Of a stretch of 64,000 bases of DNA, positions 63,962 through 64,000 are shown in pieces. Within the stretch, counting starts at the first letter, position 1; each line of letters opens with the position of its first letter. The stretch is from Endozoicomonas sp. 8E (GTDB lineage: Bacteria > Pseudomonadota > Gammaproteobacteria > Pseudomonadales > Endozoicomonadaceae), in contig NZ_CP120717.1 in assembly GCF_032883915.1 (NCBI RefSeq), forward strand, positions 2,983,697-3,047,696, written 5' to 3'. The translations under genes were made by a program, and so were the position numbers. The notes under the pieces were generated by a model, which did not search any database, was not told where the DNA came from, and saw only the letters and a program-made list of their open reading frames with translations.

Positions 63962-64000
63962 CTGCGAATACCTCTGCAAGCAGGAAATCTGCTGCAACCC

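Larger units (their letters stand above)
27367..64000. mobile_element. Prophage, lambda-like head genes and serine recombinase (right end beyond window)
   Basis: A continuous run of phage modules: recombination (27.9-30.3 kb), unknown SOS-box unit (30.4-32.6), replication/recombination (32.8-38.8), regulation/methylation (39.1-40.9), lysis (40.9-42.0), packaging and head (43.2-50.9), tail (50.9 kb to past 63.9). The structural order matches tailed phages with lambda-like heads; long tape measure (995 aa) and tail tube without sheath argue for a siphovirus. No frame disruption was noticed in any structural gene, so it may be intact. The left boundary is only bracketed (27366-27883); the right end is outside. 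Confidence 0.93.

Overview
The window is gammaproteobacterial chromosome. The citrate synthase / succinate dehydrogenase / 2-oxoglutarate dehydrogenase / succinyl-CoA synthetase order, a full type II secretion locus and the gene content suggest a marine Oceanospirillales-type bacterium. An Endozoicomonas-like host is my best guess, but that is inference, since no rRNA or marker gene was compared. About 27.4 kb is conserved housekeeping DNA. The rest, to the right edge, is one large prophage that runs out of the window.

Housekeeping part (1-27.4 kb). A TerC-family membrane protein is cut by the left edge. A 167-bp palindromic MITE-like element separates it from gltA (minus strand). Divergent from gltA runs sdhCDAB, sucAB-lpd and sucCD, i.e. 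the succinate-producing and succinate-oxidising half of the TCA cycle with shared E3, closed by a strong terminator after sucD. A UbiA/MenA-type prenyltransferase follows. The type II secretion system is split into a minus-strand gspC-gspD unit and a divergent gspE-F-G-H-I-J-K-L-M unit with several overlapping start/stop codons. tRNA-Val(TAC) and tRNA-Asp(GTC) close the conserved region with a terminator.

Prophage (about 27.4 kb to beyond 64 kb). The left end is a minus-strand four-gene operon: small protein, DUF2924, large serine recombinase, and a separate HTH module that resembles the C-terminal part of longer recombinases. Facing it, behind a perfect LexA-type box, is a two-gene unit of unknown function (30.5-32.6 kb). 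Then come an excisionase-like HTH protein, a Sak4-like ATPase with a probable ssDNA-binding partner, a Bro-N protein, a Cas4-like nuclease, a Toprim primase-helicase, a repeat-rich intergenic region (candidate origin), an HTH regulator, a ParB-DNA methyltransferase fusion, and lysis genes (spanin/holin-like, amidase, 3TM holin). A second repeat-rich region and an antisense DUF3489/DUF6900-like pair precede packaging and head genes of lambda-like type (Nu1-like and GpA terminases, gpW, portal B, ClpP-type protease, gpD, gpE), then joining proteins, tail tube, tape measure and large tail-tip proteins.

Accessory cassettes ('morons') sit antisense inside the late region. A BrnA-like/transmembrane fusion lies between gpW and portal. 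The most interesting is an A/T-rich cassette at 52.1-53.6 kb between tail tube and tape measure. It carries a ThsB-like TIR protein, a 207-aa unknown protein, two overlapping tiny polar proteins and three helically phased TTCCCCTGA repeats. It is the best candidate here for an undescribed anti-phage or superinfection-exclusion system.
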